Below, piece after piece: positions 7,073-13,890 of a DNA stretch of 20,183 bases (position 1 is its first letter; each line of letters begins with the position of its first letter). This DNA comes from Gammaproteobacteria bacterium (GTDB lineage: Bacteria; Pseudomonadota; Gammaproteobacteria; Cardiobacteriales; Wohlfahrtiimonadaceae), in NCBI GenBank assembly GCA_003864535.1, contig BHEQ01000011.1, forward strand, positions 1 to 20,183, given 5' to 3'. Under the pieces are notes generated by a model. It made no database searches. It was not told the DNA's origin and saw only the letters and a program-made list of their open reading frames with translations. Made by a program: the position numbers and the translations under genes.

Positions 7073-7630
7073 ATGTTTATGAACATAGTCCAACCGATTC
7101 GAGATGTAAAAACCATCAACCAAGTCAAAGAGCTCTTAAAAATACGTCATGATAAGTATTACATGATGTTTGTTTTAGGCTTAAATACAGGTCTGCGGAT
7201 CAGTGATATATTGCCGTTAAAAGTTATTCATCTCTTAAATCAGACACATATTAATATTGTTGAGAAAAAAACAGGCAAGGCAAAACGCTTTCCAATTAAT
7301 ACCCAACTGCAAAAAGATATCGCAGATTATGTGTTACGCAATCAACTTACAGATAATCAATATATGATTCCAAGCCGCCAAGGTGAAAATAAGCCAATCA
7401 CAAGCGTTCAGGCTTATCGTATTTTAAATAGCACGGCAAAAAGTATAGGATTAACAGAAATTGGCTGCCACTCAATGCGTAAAACATTTGGTTACTTCCA
7501 TTATAAGCAACACAAAGATTTGGCAATACTGCAAGATATTTTTAATCATTCTGCGCCAAGTATCACTATGAAATATATTGGCATGAATCAGGATATGATT
7601 GATAATTCACTGAAAGATTTTTATTTATAG
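7073..7630 (+). CDS. Short tyrosine recombinase/integrase (catalytic domain only)
   Basis: Counting from the ATG at 7073, this 185-aa protein contains all five catalytic positions of the tyrosine recombinase family: Arg42 in TGLRISDIL, His133 and Arg136 in HSMRKTFGYF, His159 in IFNHSAPSITMKYIG, and the nucleophile Tyr168. A lysine-bearing beta-hairpin (KKTGKAKRFPI) lies near 65-75. The N-terminal core-binding domain of XerC/D-like enzymes is absent, so it resembles the small integrases of about 190 aa seen on phages and elements. Its start is uncertain: a frame-matched ATT at 7010 and TTG at 7016 lie closer to the only good Shine-Dalgarno and would add 19-21 residues. It is divergent from the KfrA-like gene with a shared control region. 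Decayed sequences follow directly downstream. It appears intact; its recombination sites are unknown. Confidence 0.85.
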   Translation: MFMNIVQPIRDVKTINQVKELLKIRHDKYYMMFVLGLNTGLRISDILPLKVIHLLNQTHINIVEKKTGKAKRFPINTQLQKDIADYVLRNQLTDNQYMIPSRQGENKPITSVQAYRILNSTAKSIGLTEIGCHSMRKTFGYFHYKQHKDLAILQDIFNHSAPSITMKYIGMNQDMIDNSLKDFYL

Positions 7631-7636
7631 AGATAC

Positions 7637-7809
7637 TTACCTTATAGCTGCCAAAAGCACCATCTTCAAATTATTTAGACTGCTTATTTGAATATATAAA
7701 TCTATTCTTTCAAACTCATCTCCTGAGAAATCAACCAGATCAGACTTTTTTTGTGCATTTTTGCAAGATTTTCTTGATACTCACCATACTCATCATCATA
7801 TAAGTATTT
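7637..7809 (-). pseudogene. Frameshifted 3' remnant of an unrecognised gene
   Basis: Two minus-strand frames with protein-like composition join if one base is added at an A7 tract (7746-7752). The first reads DDEYGEYQENLAKMHKK, the second continues SDLVDFSGDEFERIDLYIQ and ends LNNLKMVLLAAIR before TAA at 7637. The joined product would be about 57 residues, acidic then amphipathic. It has no start codon upstream of the Met in AKMH, because an in-frame stop lies at 7810-7812, so only the C-terminal end survives. I do not recognise the family. The upstream half overlaps the tail of the possible transposase fragment in another frame, so at most one reading is genuine there. Confidence 0.35.
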
Positions 7810-7911
7810 TTATTTACATTAATGCTATTTAAGTTCCAAAGAGAGCTATTTAGCTGCAATTTATCAGGTATATTATCTATAATAATTTTTTTAATATACG
7901 CAGCTTGCGAT
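7740..7911 (-). pseudogene. Possible IS630-family transposase fragment (decayed)
   Basis: The minus-strand frame open from 7925 to 7740 reads YIKKIIIDNIPDKLQLNSSLW across 7836-7898. This resembles the N-terminal DNA-binding region of IS630-type transposases, whose typical pattern is IK-x-LI-x-D-x-x-PDQLKL-x-x-ALW. The following SMVSIKKILQK could correspond to the second helix-turn-helix. There is no catalytic DDE region and no proper start, so it cannot be active. It abuts the tag stop codon and sits beside a recombinase gene, which fits an old insertion scar. The match is from memory of the family pattern, not a search. Confidence 0.4.
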
Positions 7912-8502
7912 TTATAGATGTGCACTCATGCGGTAATGACAATCAATAAGGTGATCATTAATTACACCAATAGATTGTAAATAAGCATAAATAATCGTAC
8001 TCCCAACAAAATTCATACCTGCTTTTTTTAAATCCTGACTAATTTGATCAGATAATGGAGTATGTGCAGGGCATTGGTCTAAGTTCTGCCAATTATTGAT
8101 AATAGGTTTATTGTCAACATAAGCCCATAAATATTTATTAAAACTTCCATATTGCTGTTGTAATAAAATAAAAACACGCGCATTTCTAATCGCGCTATTT
8201 ATCTTTAAGCGATTACGGATTATGCCTGCATATTGCATGAGTCTTTCCACGTCTTCAGGAGTCATTGCCGCAACTTTTATAACATCAAAATTATGAAAAA
8301 CCTGCCGATAATGCTCACGTTTGCGTAAAACAGTAAGCCACGATAAACCCGCTTGCGCACCTTCTAAAATCAGCATTTCAAAGAGTTGTTGATCATTATA
8401 AACAGGAACTCCCCATTCATGATCATGGTAAGCAATATAAAGAGGATCGCTTGAACACCAAGCACATCTTTTAATTACTTTATTATCATCTAATTTATTC
8501 AT
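7912..8502 (-). CDS. tag: DNA-3-methyladenine glycosylase I
   Basis: Tag removes 3-methyladenine from alkylated DNA, starting base excision repair. The 196-aa protein aligns along its length with E. coli Tag (187 aa): RCAWCSSDPLYIAYHDHEWGVP at 12-33, ILEGAQAGLSWLTVLRKRE at 45-63 including the base-recognition Glu47, AAMTPEDVERLMQYAGIIRNR, and the C-terminal INDHLIDC. The zinc ligands of the family (Cys near the N-terminus, His of YHD/HEW, and His and Cys of the C-terminal NDH...C) are all present. I chose the ATG at 8502 over the one at 8514 because GGAG at 8509-8512 has six-base spacing to it, and the extra ATG would lie on that site. The gene stands alone downstream of the lipoprotein operon. 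Confidence 0.95.
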   Translation of the reverse strand: MNKLDDNKVIKRCAWCSSDPLYIAYHDHEWGVPVYNDQQLFEMLILEGAQAGLSWLTVLRKREHYRQVFHNFDVIKVAAMTPEDVERLMQYAGIIRNRLKINSAIRNARVFILLQQQYGSFNKYLWAYVDNKPIINNWQNLDQCPAHTPLSDQISQDLKKAGMNFVGSTIIYAYLQSIGVINDHLIDCHYRMSAHL

Positions 8503-8613
8503 AATTATCTCCATATTTACTAAAGTGACTTCCCTAAAGATAGTTATTTTGTGCGTAAGCTTATTTTGATTATTATAATTTGTTATATTACAGCTATTTA
8601 TACTACATTATAG

Positions 8614-9273
8614 TTACTTATTTTGCTCGGTAGATAAATAATATTTTGGTGAGCGTGGTCCTGATAATATGCCACTTGCTAAACGCCCATTGGCAGTAGC
8701 TGCGAGCCCATAACCTTTATCTGTGATGGTATCTGAAATCTGCGTAAGTGCGGCTCCAATTAACATGCCAATAAGACTATTACCTGATGAGTTTGATCGG
8801 CTCTCATTTGAGGATGCAGACGCGCTACCTTTCCAAATCTCTTTCCCAGTTTTTAAATCAATCAAACGCCCTTCTACACTCACAACTGTTTCACTAGATA
8901 CAATCATATATGATGAGCCATATTTTATTATATTTAAATACAGCGCAGTATCTGCACCAAAAATCTCATGAAGTTTAGTGTAACTAAGCGCTTGAATATC
9001 CTCAGCAACACTCATACCGTTTTGGCGAAATGTATTTTCCACAACGGCAACAGGTAAAACATAATATCCTGCTTCAGAAAATGGATGGGTTATTTGCGTT
9101 AATACTGAATATGAGGCTTTAACATCTACAGAGCTATTAATTGGAGGTAAGACTAATATTGATTTAGGGTTACTTTCCTTAAAGGCAGTATGATCACGCG
9201 GTGTTGATTGTGTTGCACAAGATACTAAAAATAAACTTATGCTTAAGATAAATATTTCAGTAGTATATTTCAT
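8614..9273 (-). CDS. DUF799 / GNA1162-family outer-membrane lipoprotein
   Basis: This 219-aa protein has a lipoprotein signal with lipobox FLVSC (Cys19) followed by Ala, so it should be sorted to the outer membrane. The mature part matches the DUF799 family (meningococcal GNA1162 type): SILVLPPINSSVDVKASYSVL near 38-58, an FSEAGYYVLPVAVVENTFRQNG strand-helix, FGADTALYLNIIKYGSSY near 104-121, and GRLIDLKTGKEIWKGSA near 135-151. A Ser/Asn-rich linker and a Gly/Ala-rich segment follow. The family fold is periplasmic and related to CsgG/TolB N-terminal-like domains; its function is not established. Its ATG overlaps the stop of the DUF4810 gene by four bases (ATGA), so translation is probably coupled. 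It is the last gene of the three-lipoprotein operon. Confidence 0.88.
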   Translation of the reverse strand: MKYTTEIFILSISLFLVSCATQSTPRDHTAFKESNPKSILVLPPINSSVDVKASYSVLTQITHPFSEAGYYVLPVAVVENTFRQNGMSVAEDIQALSYTKLHEIFGADTALYLNIIKYGSSYMIVSSETVVSVEGRLIDLKTGKEIWKGSASASSNESRSNSSGNSLIGMLIGAALTQISDTITDKGYGLAATANGRLASGILSGPRSPKYYLSTEQNK

Positions 9274-9629
9274 TTTACTATCCTTTTATTTCTTGAGAGA
9301 AAATCCATAAATACTGTTGATTCAGGGAATAATGCTTTTTCAGTTGCAAAGGCATCAAAAGCTTCTGCGGTTCGACCTGTATTGGCATAAAGCATGCCTA
9401 AATGAGCATATAATCCTGGTGGGATAGCAAGCTCTTTAGCTTTGGCTTTTTGTATATTTTTATTTAAAGAGTCGATTTGCTTATCTAAACCAACTTTATC
9501 TTGCTGATAGAAACTTGTAACTGTTTGCTCGTAATCTCCCCAAGAATAGAGTGATGAGCTTTTTGAGCTTGAGCATCCACTCAAAATTATGGCGAGAAAC
9601 AAGCCGATAATGGTATTTTTTATTAACAT
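9270..9629 (-). CDS. DUF4810 small lipoprotein
   Basis: This 119-aa protein has a signal ending in the lipobox ILSGC (Cys19) followed by Ser, which predicts outer-membrane sorting. After LYSWGDYEQTVTSFYQQ, the mature part is helical and resembles a single TPR-like repeat pair (IPPGLYAHLGMLYANTGRTAEAFDAFATEKALFPES), which is how DUF4810 members look. It sits between CsgG-like and DUF799 genes, the conserved order seen in Neisseria and Pasteurellaceae. The ATG has AGGAG upstream (CAGGAGAATAATATG). A scaffold or adaptor role for its two lipoprotein neighbours is inferred from linkage only. Confidence 0.85.
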   Translation of the reverse strand: MLIKNTIIGLFLAIILSGCSSSKSSSLYSWGDYEQTVTSFYQQDKVGLDKQIDSLNKNIQKAKAKELAIPPGLYAHLGMLYANTGRTAEAFDAFATEKALFPESTVFMDFLSRNKRIVK

Positions 9630-9665
9630 ATTATTCTCCTGATATATCTTTATTAGTTGTACTTG

Positions 9666-9708
9666 TAGTTTTATCTTTTAGTTTTATCTTTATCTTTTAG
9701 TTTTATGG
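9666..9708. repeat. Short tandem TAGTTTTATCTT repeats in the lipoprotein operon gap
   Basis: TAGTTTTATCTT occurs at 9666-9677 and 9679-9690, and a third partial copy runs from 9698 into the 3' end of the CsgG-like gene. The periods are 13 and 19 bp. The array lies between the first and second lipoprotein genes. Slippage in this array would change intercistronic spacing without touching a reading frame. Confidence 0.5.
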
Positions 9709-10362
9709 CTTCCATGCGCCACTTTCAAGTCCATCGACCAAGTTATTAACCGCTTCACGGATAGCTAAATCCAAAACCTTACCATTTAAGGTTGAATCAT
9801 AACTTGCAGTACCACCAAAGCCTATAATCTCACGGTTTGAGAGTGCATATTCTCCAGCTCCTTGTGATGAGTAAACAACTTCAGAGGTTTTAACTTTAAC
9901 TATATTTAAATTAACTTTAGCATAAGCAATTTGAGTTTTACCTTTACCTAAAATTCCAAAAAGCTGATGATCACCAACTTCTTTACGTCCAAACTCGGTA
10001 ACATCTCCAGTAATCACATAATCAGCACCTTTAAGAGATTGTTTTTGTGATTTAATTCCAGCTTCAGCTTTTAGTTCGCTCATATTTGTTCTGTCTAAGA
10101 CATTAAAACGCCCAGTTTGTTGTAAATGAGTTACTAAAATAGTTTTTGATTGATTGCCTAAGCGGTCTAATCCATCTGAAAAAATCCCATTCATGTGGCT
10201 AGAGCGATTTTCAAATTTACCAACTGAAATAGGGCTGCGACTCCCTGAATATTGCGTGGCATATGAACTAACTTTACTTACTTCAGTTGTGCGTGAGCTC
10301 TCTATTGCACAGCCACTCAATAAAGTGCTAGCTAATAATGCGGTAAAAAGTGTTTTTTTCAT
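9703..10362 (-). CDS. CsgG/HfaB-family outer-membrane lipoprotein
   Basis: This 219-aa protein starts with a lipoprotein signal, lipobox LLSGC (Cys18) followed by Ala. The mature chain matches the CsgG periplasmic fold: ISVGKFENRSS near 45-55, an ILVTHLQQTGRFNVLDRTNMSEL stretch near 75-97, GADYVITGDVTEFG near 112-125, AKVNLNIVKVKTSEVVYSSQGAGEY near 148-172, and the ending DLAIREAVNNLVDGL. CsgG of curli systems is about 277 aa and forms a secretion pore; this shorter form is of the kind linked to DUF4810 and DUF799 genes, and whether it makes a pore is unknown. No curlin or other csg gene is adjacent. The ATG follows TAGGA at good spacing. It is first in the operon and must have its own promoter after the ssrA terminator. 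Confidence 0.87.
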   Translation of the reverse strand: MKKTLFTALLASTLLSGCAIESSRTTEVSKVSSYATQYSGSRSPISVGKFENRSSHMNGIFSDGLDRLGNQSKTILVTHLQQTGRFNVLDRTNMSELKAEAGIKSQKQSLKGADYVITGDVTEFGRKEVGDHQLFGILGKGKTQIAYAKVNLNIVKVKTSEVVYSSQGAGEYALSNREIIGFGGTASYDSTLNGKVLDLAIREAVNNLVDGLESGAWKP

Positions 10363-10452
10363 AAAATAATCCTATTAGGTTGATATTATTAATATTGTTG
10401 AGTTCACTTAAATGATCTCTAAACTTTTAGGCACACAGCTAGCATCCAAATA

Positions 10453-10480
10453 AAAAGCCCCTGTAAGAACAGGGGCTTTT
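10453..10480 (-). terminator. Intrinsic terminator of ssrA
   Basis: AAAAGCCCCTGT (10453-10464) and its exact complement (10469-10480) form a perfect 12-bp stem with a 4-nt loop. It lies seven bases after the CCA end of tmRNA and runs into TTTTT on the minus strand. It separates ssrA from the downstream lipoprotein operon. Confidence 0.93.
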
Positions 10481-10486
10481 GGTGTT

Positions 10487-10839
10487 TGGTGGAGGCGGGG
10501 GGATTTGAACCCCCGTCCGAAAATAATCCACTCCCGGTACTACATGCTTAGCCATATCTTTAATTTGACCTATTTAGACCCGATTGGCAGGGTTAAATAT
10601 GGCGGTTCTAGTAAATTTCGCGCAGTGCCCCTAGACTGACATTGCCCTAGATCGTTTAAATTGACCGCGACTAACCCCGAACGAACACAGAATCAGTAAC
10701 GGAAAGCAGGGTTTAAGCTGCTAAAGAGTAGTTGTTATCGTTTGCAACTATACAAGTTGTCGCGTTTTTAACAAGGCACTCGACCACCTTGGCATGCACC
10801 TCAAGCTTCAACATCCCCGTCGAATCCAAGAACGCCCCC
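10487..10839 (-). ncRNA. ssrA: tmRNA (transfer-messenger RNA)
   Basis: tmRNA rescues stalled ribosomes and tags the nascent chain for proteolysis. The 353-nt RNA is one-piece. Its 5' GGGGGCG pairs with CGCCTCC before the ACCA end, the T-arm GGGGGTTCAAATCCCCC is intact, and the 5' TTGGATTCGACGGGG and GCATGCCAAGG segments match the universal core. The tag reading frame at 10713-10745 (minus) begins at the resume codon GCA and encodes ANDNNYSLAA followed by TAA; E. coli has ANDENYALAA. The LAA end needed for ClpXP is kept. The 3' CCA is encoded. A promoter precedes it and a strong terminator follows. Confidence 0.98.
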
Positions 10840-10852
10840 TTAAGAATTGGGC

Positions 10853-10880
10853 ATTATACGCACTTTATTTAAAAAAGGAA
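10853..10880 (-). promoter_or_regulatory. ssrA promoter
   Basis: A perfect -10 TATAAT (10853-10858) lies 13 bases upstream of the mature tmRNA 5' end, leaving room for a short leader removed by RNase P. A weak -35 (TTCCTT, 10875-10880) lies 16 bases further upstream. Confidence 0.7.
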
Positions 10881-10923
10881 GGCTAAAAGAATAAAAAATG
10901 TAGGGTAAGATAAATATCTAAAG

Positions 10924-11049
10924 TTAACCCCAAAGTCCAGACAAATTTTCACTGTGTTGAGATAAATCAGCTGCTTTATTTAAAGCTCCAGCTAAATAGT
11001 GCTGCCCCACTTTTTTTTCAGGATAATTATCTTTTAAATATTTATCCAT
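10924..11049 (-). CDS. Possible 41-aa small protein downstream of scpA
   Basis: A 41-residue ORF begins MDKYLKDNYPEKKVGQHYLA and ends SGLWG, with GGCGG about nine bases before its ATG. It lies 63 bp after scpA on the same strand. Its ATG overlaps the stop of another short frame (TAATG) that reads RGASVYENASRGGAK but has no start codon, so this could be two pieces of one damaged gene. It is hydrophilic with no membrane segment. I do not recognise it. In many Gammaproteobacteria scpB occupies this place, but neither frame looks like ScpB. Confidence 0.35.
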   Translation of the reverse strand: MDKYLKDNYPEKKVGQHYLAGALNKAADLSQHSENLSGLWG

Positions 11050-11112
11050 TATTTTGCACCGCCACGACTAGCATTCTCATAAACAGATGCGCCCCTTAAT
11101 CTTTTGTCTGGA

Positions 11113-11931
11113 TTATAGAGCCACTATACTCATCAAACGCACGTAAATAGGAGCATAAGCACCATTTTGGACTATTTCTAATTGCTGGAGTTTGAGCATT
11201 TCAAGGACTGCGACAAAACTTACAGCAACCCCGAGTCTTCCTTCAGATATTTCAAATAAAGTCTCAAATCTTATGAAATTGATGTGATGGAGTTTATCTA
11301 AAATTGCGCTCATACGTTCGCGTACCGATAAAGCCTCACGCGAGATCATATGATTTTGATTGACACTTGATCTTGTAAGCACACCACGTAACGCTAATAA
11401 GAGCTCATTAATATTCACTTCAGGCGCGATTATTCGCGTTTCAAGTGGCGGTAACATGCTATTGCTTAGATATAAATCGCGCTCTAAACGCGGGATACAA
11501 TCAAGCGCAAGCGCGGCATTCTTAAAACGCTCATATTCTTGTAAACGCCTAATTAGTTCTGCGCGTGGATCAAAATCCTCATCATTAGCTGCGTTTGGAT
11601 TAGGTACTTTGGGCAGGAGTAAACGTGATTTAATCTCAGCAAGCCATGCTGCCATAACTAGATATTCTGAAGCTAAATCAAAACGATTCTTCTCTAAAAG
11701 AAGAACATAGTCTGTATATTGTTTGGCGATAGCAGAAATTGGAATATCTAGAATATCAAAGTGATTTTTCTTGATCAAATACAACAATAAATCAAGCGGT
11801 CCTTCAAAATGATCAAGCAAAATCTCTAAAGCATCCGCTGGAATAAATAAATCAAGCGGAAGCTGAACCGGCTCACCCTTAAATAAAGATTGATGCGTTT
11901 GGTTTAATAAATTTTCAGCTTGATTTAGCAT
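11113..11931 (-). CDS. scpA: Segregation and condensation protein A
   Basis: ScpA is the kleisin that bridges the SMC heads with ScpB in the bacterial condensin complex. The 272-aa product carries the family hallmark DHFEGPLDLLLYLIKKNHFDILDIPISAIAKQY at about 37-69 and MAAWLAEIKSRLLLPK at 87-102, then the acidic linker with DPRAELIRRLQEYERFKNAA, and a C-terminal winged-helix region (VAVSFVAVLEMLKLQQLEIVQNGAYAPIYVRL). The length is typical. The ATG at 11931 lies 18 bp after trpS in the same direction with no clear Shine-Dalgarno, so translation may depend on trpS readthrough. scpB, usually the next gene, is absent here. An SMC-type system is therefore expected rather than MukBEF. Confidence 0.95.
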   Translation of the reverse strand: MLNQAENLLNQTHQSLFKGEPVQLPLDLFIPADALEILLDHFEGPLDLLLYLIKKNHFDILDIPISAIAKQYTDYVLLLEKNRFDLASEYLVMAAWLAEIKSRLLLPKVPNPNAANDEDFDPRAELIRRLQEYERFKNAALALDCIPRLERDLYLSNSMLPPLETRIIAPEVNINELLLALRGVLTRSSVNQNHMISREALSVRERMSAILDKLHHINFIRFETLFEISEGRLGVAVSFVAVLEMLKLQQLEIVQNGAYAPIYVRLMSIVAL

Positions 11932-11949
11932 AATTATACAAGATTATTT

Positions 11950-12978
11950 TTAAACAAAATATTTCAAACCTACCGCATTACGCAGCTTAGCTAAAAAAGG
12001 CGCAGATGCAGCGCGTGCTTTATCCGCTCCGTGCTTTAAAATAGCCTCAATTTTGGCAGGATTTTGCATTAACTCATCGTATTGTAACCGCGGTTCGGTA
12101 AGCATACTATTTAGATGTTCAAACACATATTGTTTAATATCGCCCCAGCCTGCGCCATCTGTATGGAGTTTGCGTAAATTTGCAGTTTCATTTTCAGTTG
12201 CAAAGGTCTTATAAATTGCAAATAAACTTGAATCGCTAGGATCTTTAGGATGCCCAGGTTCTAGAGAATTAGTGACTATTTTCATAATCGCTTTACGCAG
12301 CTGTTTTTCAGGTAAAAACAATGGAATTGTATTATTGTAACTTTTAGACATTTTACGCCCATCAAGTCCTGGTAAGAGCGCATTATCCTCATCAATCTTA
12401 ACTGTGGGTAAGGTGAAATGCTCACCAAATAAATGATTAAAACGTTGTGCAATATCTCTTGTCATTTCAACATGTTGGACTTGATCCTTACCAACAGGGA
12501 CGATATCTGCATTAAACATTAAAATATCCGCTGCCATTAAAATTGGGTAGCTAAATAATCCCATGGTGATGCCTTTATCTGGATCATCGCCTGCATTTTC
12601 ATCCACAGCTCCTTTATAAGCATGGGCACGATTCATAAGCCCTTTGGCGGTAACACAGGTTAAGAGCCATGTTAATTCTGGAATTTCGGGGATATCTGAT
12701 TGGCGATAAAAAGTGCAATGTTCGGTATCTAACCCAAGTGCTAACCACGTTGCTGCAATTTCTTGGCGCGATTGCAAAACTCGCGCAGGTTCTTGGCATT
12801 TAATTAAAGCATGATAATCTGCTAGAAAAAAATAATTGTGCTTATATTGGGCACTCATGCTAATAGCTGGGCGAATCGCACCTGCATAATTACCTAAATG
12901 CGGCGTACCTGTTGTCGTAATCCCTGTAAGTACAGTTTTATTGATAGTCTGGGTATGAATCTGAATCGTATTTGTCAT
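11950..12978 (-). CDS. trpS: Tryptophanyl-tRNA synthetase
   Basis: TrpRS charges tRNA-Trp. The 342-aa class I enzyme has the HIGH-equivalent TPHLGNY at 25-31, the tryptophan-binding YFFLADYHAL near 49-58, TWLLTCV, the MAADILMFNADIVPVGKDQVQHVEMTRDIAQRFN block at 148-181, and KMSKS at 209-213 (GRKMSKSYNN). The length matches the 334-350 aa usual for bacteria. The ATG at 12978 follows AAGAG, 38 bp after the M50 gene. The order M50 protease - trpS - scpA is conserved in many non-enteric Gammaproteobacteria and suggests one operon. No Trp-codon leader is visible. Confidence 0.97.
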   Translation of the reverse strand: MTNTIQIHTQTINKTVLTGITTTGTPHLGNYAGAIRPAISMSAQYKHNYFFLADYHALIKCQEPARVLQSRQEIAATWLALGLDTEHCTFYRQSDIPEIPELTWLLTCVTAKGLMNRAHAYKGAVDENAGDDPDKGITMGLFSYPILMAADILMFNADIVPVGKDQVQHVEMTRDIAQRFNHLFGEHFTLPTVKIDEDNALLPGLDGRKMSKSYNNTIPLFLPEKQLRKAIMKIVTNSLEPGHPKDPSDSSLFAIYKTFATENETANLRKLHTDGAGWGDIKQYVFEHLNSMLTEPRLQYDELMQNPAKIEAILKHGADKARAASAPFLAKLRNAVGLKYFV

Positions 12979-13016
12979 GAATAACTCTTTGTAATTTGAT
13001 ATTATCTATATTTATC

Positions 13017-13724
13017 TTAAAGAAAAGTAAAACGCAGGAGTAAACCGCTAAAGAAGCGAATAATAGGCACAATAACCAATGAAAGAATGCTTGTATAAGA
13101 GAGCGCGATAATAATAATAAAACCAAAACGCTCCAAACTTGCGTATTTATCGGCTAAATGGGGAGGAAGTCTGGACATTAACACTTTACTGCCATCTAGC
13201 GGTGGAATGGGAATCATATTAAAAATTGCCATAGATAAATTAATAATAATTCCAAAATAGCACATCATTATAATTCCACCAATAATCCCATCGCTGCGCA
13301 AAACCATGCCCGCATTTGTCTGGTAAAATAAGTCGATAATATTATGGTTAGCTAAAATTACTAAAAAGTGTAAATAAAAAGCCCAGCTTAAAGCCATCAC
13401 AACATTAGATACAGGGCCTGCAAGCGCAACTAAACCAATATCGCGCTGTAAGCTTTTAAAATTACGATAATTGACAGGTACAGGCCGAGCCCAGCCGAAG
13501 GTAAATGTACCATTTGAGCCAATCCATAAAAGTAATGGCACGAGTAAAGTTCCGATAGGATCAATATGCTTGGCTGGATTAAAAGTAATCCGTCCCAGCA
13601 TTTTAGCGGTTGCATCGCCACAACGATTTGCCATCCAAGCATGTGCCATCTCATGGACGGTAATCGAAAAAAGTAGTGGAATTAATGCTGCTGCAAATAA
13701 TGCAGGGTTAAAATTGTCTAACAT
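13017..13724 (-). CDS. Site-2 protease family membrane metalloprotease (M50)
   Basis: This 235-aa inner-membrane protein has the zinc motif HEMAHAW (His24, Glu25, His28) inside its first membrane helix and the third ligand Asp177 in NMIPIPPLDGSKVL, both required for intramembrane proteolysis. About five or six hydrophobic segments are visible. It has no PDZ domain and is much shorter than RseP, so it belongs to the small M50 group (YwhC-like). Its substrate is unknown. It begins the likely M50-trpS-scpA operon. The ATG at 13724 lacks a strong Shine-Dalgarno. An intrinsic terminator at 13823-13858 separates it from the gene before it. Confidence 0.92.
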   Translation of the reverse strand: MLDNFNPALFAAALIPLLFSITVHEMAHAWMANRCGDATAKMLGRITFNPAKHIDPIGTLLVPLLLWIGSNGTFTFGWARPVPVNYRNFKSLQRDIGLVALAGPVSNVVMALSWAFYLHFLVILANHNIIDLFYQTNAGMVLRSDGIIGGIIMMCYFGIIINLSMAIFNMIPIPPLDGSKVLMSRLPPHLADKYASLERFGFIIIIALSYTSILSLVIVPIIRFFSGLLLRFTFL

Positions 13725-13822
13725 TAAGTACGCCTTATGGATTGCCTAAACCAAAAGATACATTATAAACGAAAATTATAGGTAAACTTTTGTATGTTTA
13801 AATTTTATATAAAAATAGCTTT

Positions 13823-13858
13823 AAAAATCCCTCCTGTTAAAGAGAGATTGAGGAGGGA
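13823..13858 (-). terminator. Intrinsic terminator after the SAM-hydrolase gene
   Basis: TCCCTCCT (13828-13835) and AGGAGGGA (13851-13858) form an 8-bp G+C-rich stem with a 15-nt loop, followed on the minus strand by TTTTT. It lies 33 bp after the stop of the SAM-hydrolase-like gene and upstream of the M50 gene. Confidence 0.8.
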
Positions 13859-13890
13859 CATAGTTAATTTTGATGCAGAATGTTAGTTAA

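Noticed and set aside
11360..11710. Plus-strand ORF of 116 codons opposite scpA
   Set aside because: Antisense shadow of the scpA coding sequence; Ser/Lys/Arg-rich product without any family resemblance.
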